Positions 45,367-57,336 are shown, counted from the stretch's first letter. The stretch: DNA of 64,000 bases from Cymodocea nodosa (GCA_036874045.1 CM072340.1:5719001-5783000); one strand, 5' to 3'. The notes: generated by a model from the sequence alone, not told the origin. Translations and numbers: made by a program.

Positions 45367-46673
45367 CGTAGTAAATTTGATAGAGAATACAGAATGAAAT
45401 GTGTTGAGATTGCATTTCTCGAGCAGTATGCAAAATATTTCGAAAATGGTGTAGGTACTTCAACTAGAATTCCTCAAATACCAATAAATAGTACAAGACT
45501 ACATGCATTTGAGGAAGAGCATGAATCAGCTATCCCTACTCCTTTATATTCAAAACAAGTAGAATCACATATTACTGTAGATAAAAGAAAAGTTGACAAT
45601 CTTCGAAAGGCTATAGTTATAGAAAGTGCTTTTGAAGAATTAAAGCAGAAAACTTTTATGGAGCAATTTGAAAAGAAAACAACAATACTTGAAGAGGAGA
45701 AACAGAAATTTTATAGTAGAAGGAAAATCAGAAAAATTATGTCTTCAAAGACAAAGTCTATTGACAAAGGAAAATCAAATGAAAATTTATTTCCAAAGGA
45801 CAATGTATGTCTAGACATTGTACCTTATTGTGCATCTGATAAACTCATCAGTTCTGAGCATACTGAAACTGATGATGATAATGAGACTTTATTTTCTCTT
45901 ACTAGAAAACTTAAGAAGAAATACAAGTCAAATATGAGCTCAAGTTTTTCTATTAGTTCAAGTCTTGATGATGTAGAAATTGAAAAATGAGAGCATCAGG
46001 CAATTGACATTGAACAAGTTATTGTAGATATAATTGACAATGTTGAGGTAGTAACTAGTTCACAGGCTGAATTGTCTGGAGTAGTAGATATTGAAAATGT
46101 TAAGACTCCAGAAGAGCTAAAAGTTAATCAGCCTTCTTCAGAATCTATAGAAGTAGAGTCTGAGAATTCACAGCATGTATTGTAGAGGCAAGGTTCATTG
46201 CAAATATATTGCATGCAAATTTATTTCAGAGAGTTGGACACAATTTGGAAGTCAGGAGAAGTTGTTTATATGCAACTTATGGTCTGCTGAATAGAATTCA
46301 AATCAATTGGTTTGATGTTTTTATTTCTCAACTACAGCATATGAGTTCAAAGTTATTTTATGGTGATGCTGTATGTAGAATCCTTGCAAGCCAATTGAAT
46401 TTTTCTAACTGGCCCTCTGAAACTAAAGGCATGAGAGCATTTAGTGTAAAAGATTTGCAATGATTCCAGGTCATGTACAAACCTCAACAACAACAACCTG
46501 ATTGTACAGAACATATACAACCACAACAACAAAGTTATTCAGTTCACACAGAACAGCAAACCTAGATACCTCCTAACTTAGATGTAGTGCTTAATGACAT
46601 CAGAAATGATATTAGGCATCTAGGAGATAAAATATGTAATGTTATAAGTCATATACTTAGGAGAGATCAATAA
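45367..46673 (+). pseudogene. ORF3 of element C, 3' part after the gypsy insertion
   Basis: The frame resumes with RSKFDREYRMKCVEIAFLEQ and runs open to TGA at 45988-45990, then through an acidic stretch to about 46185. There a deletion relative to element B removes the EIRDLFEFQG domain and joins to the C-terminal block: ANILHANLFQRVGHNLEVRR, then GLLNRIQINWFDVFISQLQ, then SKLFYGDA and LNFSNWPSE. A Gln-rich tail and a last stop at 46671-46673 follow, after a TGA at 46461 and a TAG near 46565. The C-terminal block aligns with the gypsy ORF3 C-terminus. Confidence 0.8.
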
Positions 46674-47216
46674 CTTTCTGTTTGCTTGTTTCTGAATACA
46701 AAATGTAATGTTTGTATTCATAGTTTGATTCATTGAACAATACATTTTTCTTTAAATGCATTCTATTCTTATTATTGTTTACAAAAAGCAATGTTGTAAA
46801 TATATCCCTTACTATATATATATTCTCTGTAATTATCTTTTTGATTAATGACAAAAAGAGGGAGAAATATTATAAAAAGATGATTATGATTGAAATTGCA
46901 TATAATATAAAGGGAGATGATATTTATATGGTTATTGTAATCTGACAAGATGATAATGTAATTTGAAAGAAAATTATACAGTTATTCAATTATATAATGA
47001 AAGGTAGAGAAATGATACTTATATAATTATTGACATCTGAAAGTTTTATTTCTGAGAGGTGAAATTTACATAAACAATAGAAATAAGCTTAAGTGAACTT
47101 AAGTCAACAAACTTGTTTGTTGAATTAAAAGTTAACCCAACAAAGGTGCTTTGTTGAGTTAGATATATTTCATAATTGATTTAATATGATTTTGTCATCA
47201 TCAAAAAGGGGGAGAT
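46674..47216 (+). other. 3' internal region and polypurine tracts of element C
   Basis: Non-coding. A first purine block AAAAAGAGGGAGAAATA is at 46853-46869, and the functional-looking tract AAAAAGGGGGAGAT at 47203-47216 touches the 3' LTR. TTGTTGAGTTAG and TTAACCCAACAA arms lie near 47110-47160. Confidence 0.75.
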
Positions 47217-48747
47217 TGTTGAGTATTTTGTTTTGATGATGTGTGCTAAATGAAAATAATCATATTTGCTCAATTACTATTGCTTGTGAAAAGAAATTAA
47301 AATCATCAATTAATATAGAAAAAGTTTACTGATATAAATACTTGTCTGTATTGGATCTAAAATTATGCTAAGTTAATAACTAGTCGTTTCGTTGCATTAA
47401 TTTCTCATTTAACTAAACATTAAGTTAACGTATGTTTTTTTATTGAAAACCATGATATGTTTTAAAGTTATATTTTTTGTATCATGTATAGTGCACGTTT
47501 AGACAACTCGTTAAGTTAGAGTTTTGTTTGTATAGAGATCACGTGAGAACTCGTTAAGTTAGAGGCTTAAAGGTTAAAATAGGTCACGTGAGAACTCGTT
47601 AAGTTAGTGAGTAAAAGAAGAGACGAACTTGTTAAGTTAGTGTTATACACGTGGTGAAATTATAAGTTACGAATGTTATATTGTATCACGTGAGGTGCAC
47701 ATGTTTAACTCGTTAAGTTAACATAACTAAACACATTGAGTTGCTATATTGAACACTAAGGCAACGTGTTAGGTTAGCATTATAAACTTAAGTTGTTATT
47801 TTTTGCACATGGTAAAGTTCTTATGATAAAAACATTTGTTTATTACTAGTTCATTAAGTTATCTGTAACACAACGAAGATGGTTCATTGAGTTAGCGTAA
47901 CACCACGAACTTAGTTCGTTGAGTTAGCTACAGTACTAGTCACGTGAATTGGCCCACGAGGAACTCGTTAAGTTAGAAATGTTAAGTTATATATATACTT
48001 ATGTTACTCGCTTAGTTAACATTAAAGTAATGACTTCTTATTATACTGATGAAAAATTTTGGACGAGAAATTTTATTTTACAGGAAATTTTTCAAAGATC
48101 CAAGACTGATGATTAAAGAAAATTCGAATTGTAAACATGGGTCAGAACGTGTGTATTTCGATGAAGAAAAAAGAAAAGGCGTGGAGAAGTGAAAAACTGG
48201 TAGTAATTAAACGTGGAGGATATGTATGAAATAAAGATATAGTATAAAAGGCATAGAATTCTCATTGATAAAATTATCCCTGCACACAAAATGAAAAATC
48301 TTTTCAGGGATCAAAAACACCTCTTCGGGGAAAATCTCTTAGGTGGAAGAAAGTTTAGTGAAGAATAAAAGGTAAGATTTACGTCACTGAAGATTTAAAG
48401 AATCAAAAGAAAGCAAATTCGGTAAAGCCTAAAAAGACAAGATATTCGTCACTAAAGAATTGCTGAAGAAGAAAGATTTCAAGTAGGGAGAAATGTTTTA
48501 AATTTCGCAAATTAGTTTTCTTTGTTTGTAGTTATGAAATTGTTTAGATGATACATGGTATCGAGATATAATTGCATCTACAATTTCTAAGGAGAATTGA
48601 ATTGTATGTTGTAATTGAAACCTTGAATAAAAATGATTTTATGAAAACAATGTCTCGACTTGTTTTTGAGTTTTAAACTTTCAATTATATTCGAAAATAT
48701 TAAAAAACACAATTCACCCCCCTCTTGTGTAGCCATACGATCCTACA
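47217..48747 (+). repeat. 3' LTR of copia element C
   Basis: TGTTGAGTATTTTG to GATCCTACA, 1,531 bp, type B, partner of 22627-24103. TATAAAAG at 48243-48250; ACCTTGAATAAAAATG near 48620; CACCCCCCTCTTGTGTAGCC near the end. Next base onward is layer D. Confidence 0.9.
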
Positions 48748-48803
48748 CTATTCTTTCTGATTCTGTGGTAGATTGGGAAGGATTCTTAAGCAAATCAGCT
48801 TCT
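48748..48803 (-). pseudogene. ORF3 fragment of layer D (piece 3)
   Basis: 56 bp collinear with about 38013-38068 of the gypsy ORF3 (CTATTCTTTCTGATTCTG, then AGATTGGGA). It is squeezed between the end of copia C and the start of Tork element E. The frame continues at 60020. Confidence 0.75.
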
Positions 48804-49762
48804 TGTTAGGGCAAGTATTACAGGTGTGGAATATGCCACAAGTAGTCCAGGTTCAATCGAAAGCTTGTTAACAATAAGTATCCGGTAGTTATACATTTTC
48901 GGTAGGTTATAGACCTAAGTATCTAGAAATAAAAGTTCAGTCGGAGGCTTTGAGTTAACTATCCGAAAGTTAGAAGATTTCGGAGAGTTACTGGTTGTAA
49001 CTATCCGAAATGACTTAAAGGACACTTAAGTGGATCTTCAGATAGTTAAGAAGCCAAGTATTTGGAAAGTAGTGACTTAAGTGGATCTTCGGATAATTAG
49101 GTAGTAACTATCCAAAGTTCATAAGTTTTTCAGAGGGTTATCAATAGAACCTTCCGAAATGCCTGAAAAGACACTTAAGTGAGTTTTTGGATAGTTAAGG
49201 TGTAACTATCTGAAAGACATGCAATTTTCAGAGAGTTATCAACATAACCTTCTGGAAGGATAGAGAGAGAGAAGTAAGTGACTTTTCGAACAGTTAAGTC
49301 AGTAACTGTCTAAAATACCGAATCTCTCTAGACAGTTAGCCTAGTACAGTACCGCCCGTTCAGAAAGAATATTCTTTTCGAATAGTTAAGTCTGTAACTA
49401 TCCGAAATGTTGCAGATTTTGGAACGTTAAGAAGATAAGGCTTCGAAATTAAGAGTCTCTTCTCCAAGGCATTGTTTCTCTACTGTAATGGCTTGTATGT
49501 AATTAAAGGTTTATAAACCCTAAGTTGAGTAGTATATAAATCTTTATAATGTTGTAAAACATTGCGGTTTGATTGTGTCGAAGCTCATAAGGAACCCTCA
49601 ACTCTCCGTGGATGTAGGCTATTACTGAATCACATAAATGTTGTTTCTTCTCTGTATTATTTCTTCTCTTACTCTTCACTCCTAGCATCGGTGAGTTTAA
49701 AGATGAGTGTTTCAGTATCGTGTCATAGAAGGTTAACTAAACAATCCGTTGAGAAAATAACA
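48804..49762 (+). repeat. 5' LTR of element E
   Basis: TGTTAGGGCAAGTATTAC to GAGAAAATAACA, 959 bp. The first 640 bp are pairs of TTCGGAGAGTTA / TTCGGATAGTTA and TAACTATCCGAA arms. TATATAAA is at 49533-49540, then a conserved stretch with CTCTCCGTGGATGTAGGC. Confidence 0.9.
49533..49540 (+). promoter_or_regulatory. Putative TATA box of element E LTR
   Basis: TATATAAA, conserved in the 3' LTR at 59790-59797, about 220 bp before the LTR end. Confidence 0.5.
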
Positions 49763-49764
49763 AC

Positions 49765-49776
49765 TGGTATCAAAGC
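49765..49776 (+). other. Primer binding site of element E
   Basis: TGGTATCAAAGC, two bases after the LTR. It differs at one base from the initiator Met tRNA complement TGGTATCAGAGC. Confidence 0.88.
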
Positions 49777-49798
49777 AAAGGTTCTTCAGTTTAACAGA

Positions 49799-52700
49799 AT
49801 GGCAGACGATAGAAAGCTCAGGATCGAGAAGTTTGATGGAAAAGATTTCTGATACTGGAGGTCTCAGATCGAAGACTATTTGTATCAGCAGGATCTTCAT
49901 CAACCATTGTTTGGAAGAAGACCGAGAAGATGGATCAGGAAGAGTGGGAGTTATTGGACAGAAAAGCTTTAGGTCTCATCAAGTTGTCACTGGCAAGAAA
50001 TGTTCATTCAAATGTCGCCAAGGAGAAAACAACAGCTAACTTGATGAAAGTTTTGTCTAATATGTATGAGAAGCCTTCAGCCGCCAACAAGGTATTTCTC
50101 ATGCGTAGATTATTTAATCTGAAAATACATGAATGTGGAAATGTAACTAACCACGTTAATGAGCTAAATACTATTCTAAATCAACTGTACTCAGTAGATA
50201 TAGTATTTGATGATGAAGTCATGGCTTTGATTTTATTATCCTCATTACCAGAAAGTTGGTCTCCTATCGTGACTAGTGTAAGTAGTTCACTAAGTTATGA
50301 GAAGCTCAAGATGAGTGACATCCAGGATTTAATTTTGAGTAAGGACATTTGCAAGAAAAGTGAATTGTCAACTTCAACTTCTGCCCTTAGTGTTTAAAGT
50401 AGAGGGAGAAGTAAATCAAAACAATTTAAATCCAAAGGAAGGTCAAAGTCTAGAGGTACCAGTAAAATGAGAGCAGATATCAAATGCTAGAACTGCAATT
50501 AATGGGGGCACTTCAAGTCACAGTGTAAGGCTCCCAAGAAAGACAGCAAAAGGAAGGAATCAGAAGGAGTAGTTGCAAATGTTGTCTCCTACGATTCAGA
50601 TGATGCCCTAGTATGTTGTGTTGATAGTTCAATTGACTCATGGGTATTGATCTCAGGAGCTTCTTTCCACACTACCTATAGGAAGGATTTGTTGCACAGT
50701 TATCGTGCAACTCCTGTGAAAAAGGTGTACCTAGCTAACAACACAAGTTTGGATGTGTTGGAAATTAGAGAGGTACACATTAAAACAAAGCAAGGGATAT
50801 GGAAATTGCAAGAAATCAGATATATTCTAGATCTTGCAAAACAATTAATTTCCATAAGTTCCCTAGACAATGATGATTATCAGATTGCCTTTGGTGCAAG
50901 CAAATGGAAGGTAACCAAAGGTACAAGAATTATTGCCTTAGGACAAAAGACTGGCACCTTATATTTAACATCGGATCAAGATGACTCCATTGCAGCAGTC
51001 AGTAATACTGAAGACACTAACTTATGGCATAAAAGATTGGGACACCTTAGTAAGAATGGACTAAAAGTTTTAGTGGTAGAAGGAAAAATCCCTAAACTTA
51101 AGAATGTCAATTTAGGAATATGTGAGGACTGCATTGAGGGAAAGCAGAAGAAAGTCAGCTTTGCTAGGAATCCTTATGATCCTAAGTCACAGAAATTGGA
51201 GCTAGTTCACACAGATGTATAGGGGCCTGCTCCTATCAGTTCTTTAGGAGGTGCTCTCTATTATGTCACATTCATTGATGACAGTACAAGGAAGGTATGG
51301 GTTTATTTTCTAAAATAGAAGTCTGAAGTTTTCCAAGTCTTCAAGAAATGGAAGGCAGAAGTGGAAAATCAGAGTGGAAGAAAAATCAAATTCATCAGGT
51401 CAGATAATGGAGGAGAATATGATAGCCATGAATTTAAAGTTTACTGTGAGGAGCAAGGAATTAGAAGGCAGAGGACTATAGTTGGAACTCCACAACAAAA
51501 TGGAGTTGCTGAAAGGATGAAAAGGACCTTGAATGAACAAGCAAGATGCATGCAGGTTTTTCCAAAACATTCTAGGCAGAAGCTGTTAATACAGCTGCCT
51601 ATCTAATAAATAGAGGACCATCCATCCCAATGGGGCTTAAGAACCCTAAAGAGTTGTGGGTAGGGAAAGAGGTCAACTATGCTCATTTGAAAGTCTTTGG
51701 ATCCAAGTCATTTGTCCACTTGAATAGTGACAAAAGAGACAAGTTGGATTCAAAATCACAGAAATATTATTTCATTAGCTATGGTAAGGATTATTTTGGT
51801 TATAGATTCTAGGTAGAAGAAATCAAGAAAATAATTCGTGCAAAAGATGTCATATTTATTTAATCCAAGATGTTTAAGCATAGAGAAAGTGCAAAAGAAT
51901 AATAGTTAGTGCTTTAGTCTAGAAGTACTGCTGAGATCAGTCTAGATAATGATGTTGAACAACCTCAAAAGGAACTTGTAGAAGAAATTCAGCTTCCAAA
52001 GGCTGAACATCAAGAATATCTAGATGATCAAGAAGATGAAGTTGTCATTAAACAATTTAGAAGGTCTAAAAGGGTCTCCAAACAACTTGAAAGGTATGTA
52101 CCATCATTCAATTATCTATTATTGACGGATGATGGGGAACCTAAAACATATTAGGAAGCAATCTATGCAAGTGATGCACACAAATGGGAGTTAGCAATGA
52201 AAGAAGAAATGAGATCCCTAGAGAAGAATAATACTTGGGAGCTAACTTCTTTACTAGAAGGAAAGAAAATCCTAGGAAACAAGTGGGTGTTCAGGATAAA
52301 AGAACAACCAGATGACAACAAGAAATATAAAGCCAGACTTGTCGTCAAGGGTTTTCAGCAAATTCAAGATATAGACTATACAGAAGTATTCTCTCATATT
52401 GTAAAGATGAATACTATTAGAATAGTCTTAAGCATTGTTGCTGCAAGAAATTTGCTCTTGGAGCAAATAGATGTAAAGACAGCATTCCTACATGGTGACT
52501 TCCAAGAAAAACTTTACATGATGCAGCCAAAAGGATTTGCAGTTACTAGCAAGAAAAGAAAGACAGTTTGTAGATTGCTGAAAAGTTTGTATGGTTTGAA
52601 GCAAGCACCACGACAATGGTACAAGATATTTAATACCTTTATCTGTACCCTAGACTTCAAAAGATGTGATATAGACTATTGCTACTACATAAAACTGCTA

Positions 52701-53694
52701 GATGATTGCTTCATTATTCTACTGATTTATGTAGATGATATGTTAATTGCTTGTTCCAGTATGGAACAGATTAAGCAATTGAAGAGACAACTGTCAAAAG
52801 AATTTGACATGAAGGATATGGGAGAAGCCAAGCAAATCTTGGGTATGAGAATTATCCGAGATAGAGTGGCAAGCACTTTGAGATTAAATCGGAAGAAGTA
52901 TCTAGAAAAGGTACTAAGGAGTTTTAATATCTCAAATGAGAGGAAGACTGAACTATCTCTCAGACCCCACTTCAAGTTGTCTAAAGATCAGTTAGCTAAG
53001 ACTAAAGAAGAAAGGACAAGAATGTCCAGAATACCATATGCTTCAATAGTGGGAAGTTTAATGTATGTCATGATATGCACAAGACCTGATATATCTCATG
53101 TAGTGGGGAGTGGTTAATAGATATATGGCAGAACCAAGAGCTGAGCATTGGTTTGCAGTACTGTGGATACTCAGATATCTCAGATATTCCCTAGATGTAG
53201 ATCTGAATTTCAAGAAAGGACCAGTTGAATTGATTAGCTACTATGATGCTGATTTAGGAAGAGAGTTGGACAAAAGCAAAAGTACTTCAGGTTATGTTTT
53301 CTACATAGGAAGTACTGCTATTAGCTAGAGATCCAAGCTGCAAAGTATTGTTGCACTCTCGACCACAGAAGCTAAATGTGTTGTAGTAATAGAGGCAGCT
53401 AAAGAAAGAATCTGGCTAGAGAATGTACTAGCCGAATTAGAGCACAAACAGAACAGAAGCATTCTATTCTGTGACAATTAAAGTGCAATTTATTTAGCTG
53501 AGAATCCGAAGTTCCATTCAAGGTCCAAGCATATGAGAATGAGATTTCATTTCATAAAGGAAGAGATAGAGCAAAATAGGTTAGATCTTCAGAAGATTGC
53601 TGGATCTGAAAATGCAACAGATATGCTAACCAAAGTTCTGAATCTGCAGAAATTAAGGCTCTGTATGGCCTTAATTGGTCTCCTGAATAATTGA
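49799..53694 (+). pseudogene. Polyprotein of Tork-like element E, decayed
   Basis: Starts MADDRKLRIEKFDGKDF, then a TGA at 49850 and a frameshift before 49930. Gag: LIKLSLARNVHSNVAKEKT, then LMRRLFNLKIHECG, then a zinc-knuckle remnant near 50490 with stops. Protease: WVLISGASFHTT near 50641, where the catalytic Asp of the D-S-G motif has become Ile. Integrase: LWHKRLGHLSKNGL near 51021, LVHTDV near 51200, RSDNGGEYDSHEF near 51397, NGVAERMKRTL near 51500. RT: WVFRIKEQPDDNKKYKARLV near 52285, YGLKQAPRQW near 52589, IYVDDMLIA near 52725. RNase H: STSGYVFYIG near 53283, STTEAKCVV near 53360. At least three frameshifts and six stops. Confidence 0.88.
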
Positions 53695-53796
53695 AAAGTA
53701 GAAGGAGATGAAGAGTTGATGATTATTTGAGCAGTAGTTGCAATAATCTGTAAACCGTGTGTAGAGATTGATTTTTCTTTTGATCATTGTGACAAA

Positions 53797-53811
53797 CTCC
53801 AAGTAGGAGAT
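53797..53811 (+). other. Polypurine tract of element E
   Basis: CTCCAAGTAGGAGAT just before the LTR. It resembles the CAAGTGGGAGATT tract usual in plant Tork-type copia elements. Confidence 0.75.
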
Positions 53812-54436
53812 TGTTAGGGCAAGTATTATAGGTGTGGAATATGCCACAAGTAGTCCAGGTTCAATCGGAAGCTTGTTAACAGTAAGTATCCAGTAGTTAT
53901 ACATTTTCGGTAGGTTACAGACCTAAGTATCCAGAAATAAAAGTTCAGTCGAAGGCTTTGAGTTAACTATCCAAAAGTCAGAAGATTTCAGAGAGTTACT
54001 AGTTGTAACTATCTGAAATGACTTAAAGGACACTTAAGTGGATCTTCGAATAGTTAAGAAGCCAAGTATCCGAAAAGTAGTGACTTAAGTGGATCTTCGG
54101 ATAGTTAGGCAGTAACTACCCGAAGTTCATAAGTTTTTCGGAGGGTTATCGCAGAACCTTCCGAAATGCCTAAAAAGATACCTAAGAGAGTTTTCGGATA
54201 GTTAAGGTGTAACTATCCGAAAGACATGTAGTTTTAAGAGAGTTATCAGCATAACCTTCCGAAAGGACAGAGAGAGAGAAGTAAGTGACTTTTCAGATAG
54301 TTAAGTCAGTAACTATCTGAAATACCGAATCTCTCTGGACAGTTAGCCTAGTACAGTACCGCTCGTTCAGAAAGAATATTCTTTTCGGATAGTTAAGTCT
54401 GTAACTATCTGAAATGTTATAGATTTTGGAAAGTTA
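53812..54436 (+). repeat. 3' LTR of element E, left part
   Basis: Collinear with 48804-49433 and rich in the same arm pairs. It ends at TTA (54434-54436), where the Harbinger element inserted. The rest of the LTR is at 59687-60019. Confidence 0.9.
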
Positions 54437-54595
54437 GGGTCTGTTAGTGCATGACGGAAAATTCTGATGGAAAGGAAAAGGAAAATTCTGACGGAAAGGA
54501 AATGGAAAATTTGTAACAGAAAGGAAAAGGAAAATTCTGAGAGGGGTTTAGTATAGGACGGAAAATTTTGATGGAAATTCTGACAAAAGTTTATT
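54437..54595. repeat. Harbinger left terminal and subterminal repeats
   Basis: The terminal inverted repeat is followed by repeated GACGGAAA, AATTCTGACGGAAAGG and GGAAAGGAAAAGGAAAATT blocks. Such subterminal repeats are the expected binding sites for the element's Myb-like protein and transposase. Confidence 0.75.
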
Positions 54596-54746
54596 ACAAC
54601 TAATATTTGAAAAATACAAATACATCTTAATTGAAATATTACAATACGAAATAATATCATCTAGTTCTTCCATCCCACATTGCCATCATCATATCTTCTC
54701 GCATCTTATCTGTCATTTCTTTTCTTTATTCTTGAGTCATTTGAAC

Positions 54747-56057
54747 CTAGGCATTGCTTTCTATATGTATCTCTCCCATTGGTTGTATGTCATCAATAAT
54801 ATTTAACTCTTTCAACTCATCTAGCAGGTCCTCAAGTAAATCTTCCTTATCAGTCTTACGAATAAAATTATGAAGCAAAAAACATGCGATGACAATCTTT
54901 ACTTGTGTTTCATATGGATATGGCATTTGACCACGTAATATTGAGAATCGATGTTTCACAACTCCAAATGTACGCTCAATGGCTGTTCTCAGTTGTGAAT
55001 GTCTGTAGTTGAAATTTTCTACAGCATTACGAGGAACTCTATCATTAACATAATCAGATAGATGGTATCTTACACCTCGATATGGACAAATATATTCTGG
55101 TCGATTTGGATATCCAGCATCAACTAAGTAAAACTTACCTGTATAAAAAAAATATTAGTATGGTGATGTCTTTATAACTTGTAGAAGTGGAAAACACATT
55201 TATTTGGTGGAACTTGAAAACCATTAGGTCTAGTAACTGCATCTTGGAGAATACGAGCATCAGCAGCTGATCCTTCCCAACCAGCTAAAATATATGTAAA
55301 TTCCATATCAAAATTACATGCTGCCATTACATTTTGAGATAATTCACCTTTCCTGTTCCTAATTCTTGCTATTTCTTGTCCATAAATAGTTGCTTTGATA
55401 TGTGTACCATCAATAGCTCCAATACAATCCTATAAACATGCATTTTTATTTTGATATTGACTAAAATAACATTAAAGATAAGGAAACACCAAAGGTGTGG
55501 AAATGTACCCTAAAATATGGGTACACATTTGAGTCTTGACAAATTCGACTTCGTGTTTCAGATGAAGGTCTTGCTAGAAGAACATGATTTAGTCGTAATA
55601 CACCATTCAAGACTTTATTAAAGTATTTACTAACTGTCCAACTTGATCGACTAAATCGTTCTGTAGTTACTCCATACCTTTGATTTTGCACAGCTGTCAC
55701 AAGGAACATGGCAAACTTCTCTTCTACACTAATATTGTTGGTATCTTTCAGTACTTCTTCCCTCCTCATTAATTCACAAAAACCCTTGAAAACACTTTGA
55801 CTCATTCTATAAATCTTTCGACAATTGTAAACTTGATATGGTAAAAAAGGATCTAGTAATCTTCTTATATAATCTGCACCTTCTTTATTATAAATACAAC
55901 TTGTACTTGAAAATAAAGTTGAGGTACTTGCAATCCCTGCTAAAATATTCCAAAAAGCAAGTAAACGTCTTTGCCTTCTTCTAGCATGTTCTTCCTCTTC
56001 TTCAAATAACATCAATGTGTTATTTACTAGTTCGTCAAAATCCTCTTCAAAATTCAT
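54747..56057 (-). CDS. PIF/Harbinger transposase, DDE superfamily endonuclease, apparently intact
   Basis: Minus strand, three exons inferred by frame and GT-AG signals: 56057-55509, 55429-55198 and 55138-54747. The introns are 79 bp and 59 bp, and the product is about 390 residues with no stop. The start is ATG at 56057 (MNFEEDFDELVNN). The N-terminal helical part includes RRLLDPFLPYQVYNCRKIYR and FSRSSWTVSKYFNKVL. The DDE domain follows: first Asp in DCIGAIDGTHIKA, conserved AACNFDMEFTYILAGWEGSA and DARILQDA, second Asp in YLVDAGYPN, Glu in RTAIERTFGVVKHRF. This is the DDE_Tnp_4 pattern that cuts and rejoins DNA ends. Splice sites are my inference and the 59-bp intron is short for a plant, but both restore the conserved motifs in frame. 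Confidence 0.86.
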
Positions 56058-56261
56058 CGTCACCTACAAAATTTCATGTCCAAACATATTACAAGGTTGT
56101 AATACAAATAAACATATTACATGAAATCATTCCACAATTAATAGAACATAACAAAATATGATAAACAAACATCAATAATAATATCATTCCACATTTCCTT
56201 GTCCAAACAAAAAGTAGTTACATCATACATCTAATACAAAAAAAAAACATGTAAATCATCT

Positions 56262-57336
56262 TTAGTCTTCCATCTTTTCTAAGTGAAACTTCAACCATCC
56301 TTGTCGCATTTCTTTTGGAATTGATAGAAATATTTTACTAATTTCTTGATTTTGGAATAATTGAGTAGCTTTATATCGATCAGTCATAGATAGATCTTCA
56401 ATCTCAAATATTGAAGCAATAGCTTCATCTAAAAAAGACTCAGACTTCTTTTGCCATGCAAACATTTCCTTCTTCCATGCAAACATTTCCTTCTTACATA
56501 CAAACATCTCCTTTTGTATGTGAACCATCTCTCTCATTTGTTCATTACGTATCTCACCATTAACAATATCTTATTCACACAAAGTAAGAAAAGCTCATGA
56601 CGTACCTTTCAAACTTTCTACTATCATTTGTTGAGATTCTACATGAGGGCATGCTCGCTTCCCTTTTTTCCTCTGCTCCAATGGAACATGTGCACTTCCT
56701 CTTGAATTAGGAGGTATGTCAGAATCGAGGTCCATTCCATCTTGTGTAATGTATGGAGTAAATGTATTTGGAACTTGAGTGTTTGGTACAATGTCTACTT
56801 CTTCTGCCTGTCTAGACATATTTCCACTAGCCATAGTACCTTCAAAAATGAGTTGTAGTTGTTCATAAATCAAACATGGTTTTCCCTTGCAGCTTTCACA
56901 CTCTGGATGTGCCTACATAAAATTACAATATATATTAAGAAAAATTCAATACAATTGGGATAATCTTAAAGTATGTAAATAAAAATCTTACCTTAATAAA
57001 CTCCTTCTATATCTCTTCATCTATGTCAGTATACCCTTGTATGAAATTCCATCCCCATCCACTCTGATTTGCAATTTTTGAGTAGTTACGATAAATTTGT
57101 CTCCATGTCTTTAAGTGACTTTCCACATTCTTCTTTGTAATACATACATTCCTTCTATTATTGTATTTTTCAACTACTTCATCCCAAGTGCTCCCTTTTA
57201 TCTTTCCATCTTGGGTTTTTTTGTTTCCCTCATTTAATACTTCTGACAAAATATCTAAAAAGAATGCATTTGCATCAGCATTCCAAGTCATATAAGTTCG
57301 TCCTCCATTACCTCGTCCTCTATCAGGAGTACTCAT
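56262..57336 (-). pseudogene. Harbinger Myb/SANT-like protein gene, one premature stop
   Basis: Exon 1 runs from ATG 57336 to a GTAAGA donor at about 56992. It encodes a Myb/SANT-like domain: YMTWNADANAFFLDILSEVL, then GSTWDEVVEKYNNR, then VESHLKTWRQIYRNYSKIAN and SGWGWN. A TAG at 57007-57009 falls five codons before the donor. Exon 2 starts after a TATGTAG acceptor near 56912 (AHPECESCKGKPC) and runs through a linker to a stop at 56595 or a donor just before it. A Lys/Glu-rich coiled-coil-like segment with repeated KEMFAWKKEMF, then SMTDRYKATQLFQNQE, runs from 56537 to 56262. In this superfamily the Myb-like protein binds subterminal sites and helps the transposase enter the nucleus. The boundary before the last segment is uncertain. 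Confidence 0.78.

Larger units (their letters stand above)
22627..48747 (+). mobile_element. Copia element C, Sirevirus-like with ORF3, split by a nested gypsy
   Basis: 5' LTR 22627-24103, primer site 24106, gag from 24304, pol to 29670, spacer, ORF3 (31261-31494, resuming at 45367), polypurine tract 47203 and 3' LTR 47217-48747. The gypsy at 31495-45361 interrupts ORF3 between the Ile and Arg codons of MGI/RSKFDR. Without it the element is about 12.25 kb. Flanks CAGTT (22622-22626) and CTATT (48748-48752) look like a decayed 5-bp duplication; the uninterrupted gypsy ORF3 has TTACTATTCTTTCTG at this place. Confidence 0.88.
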
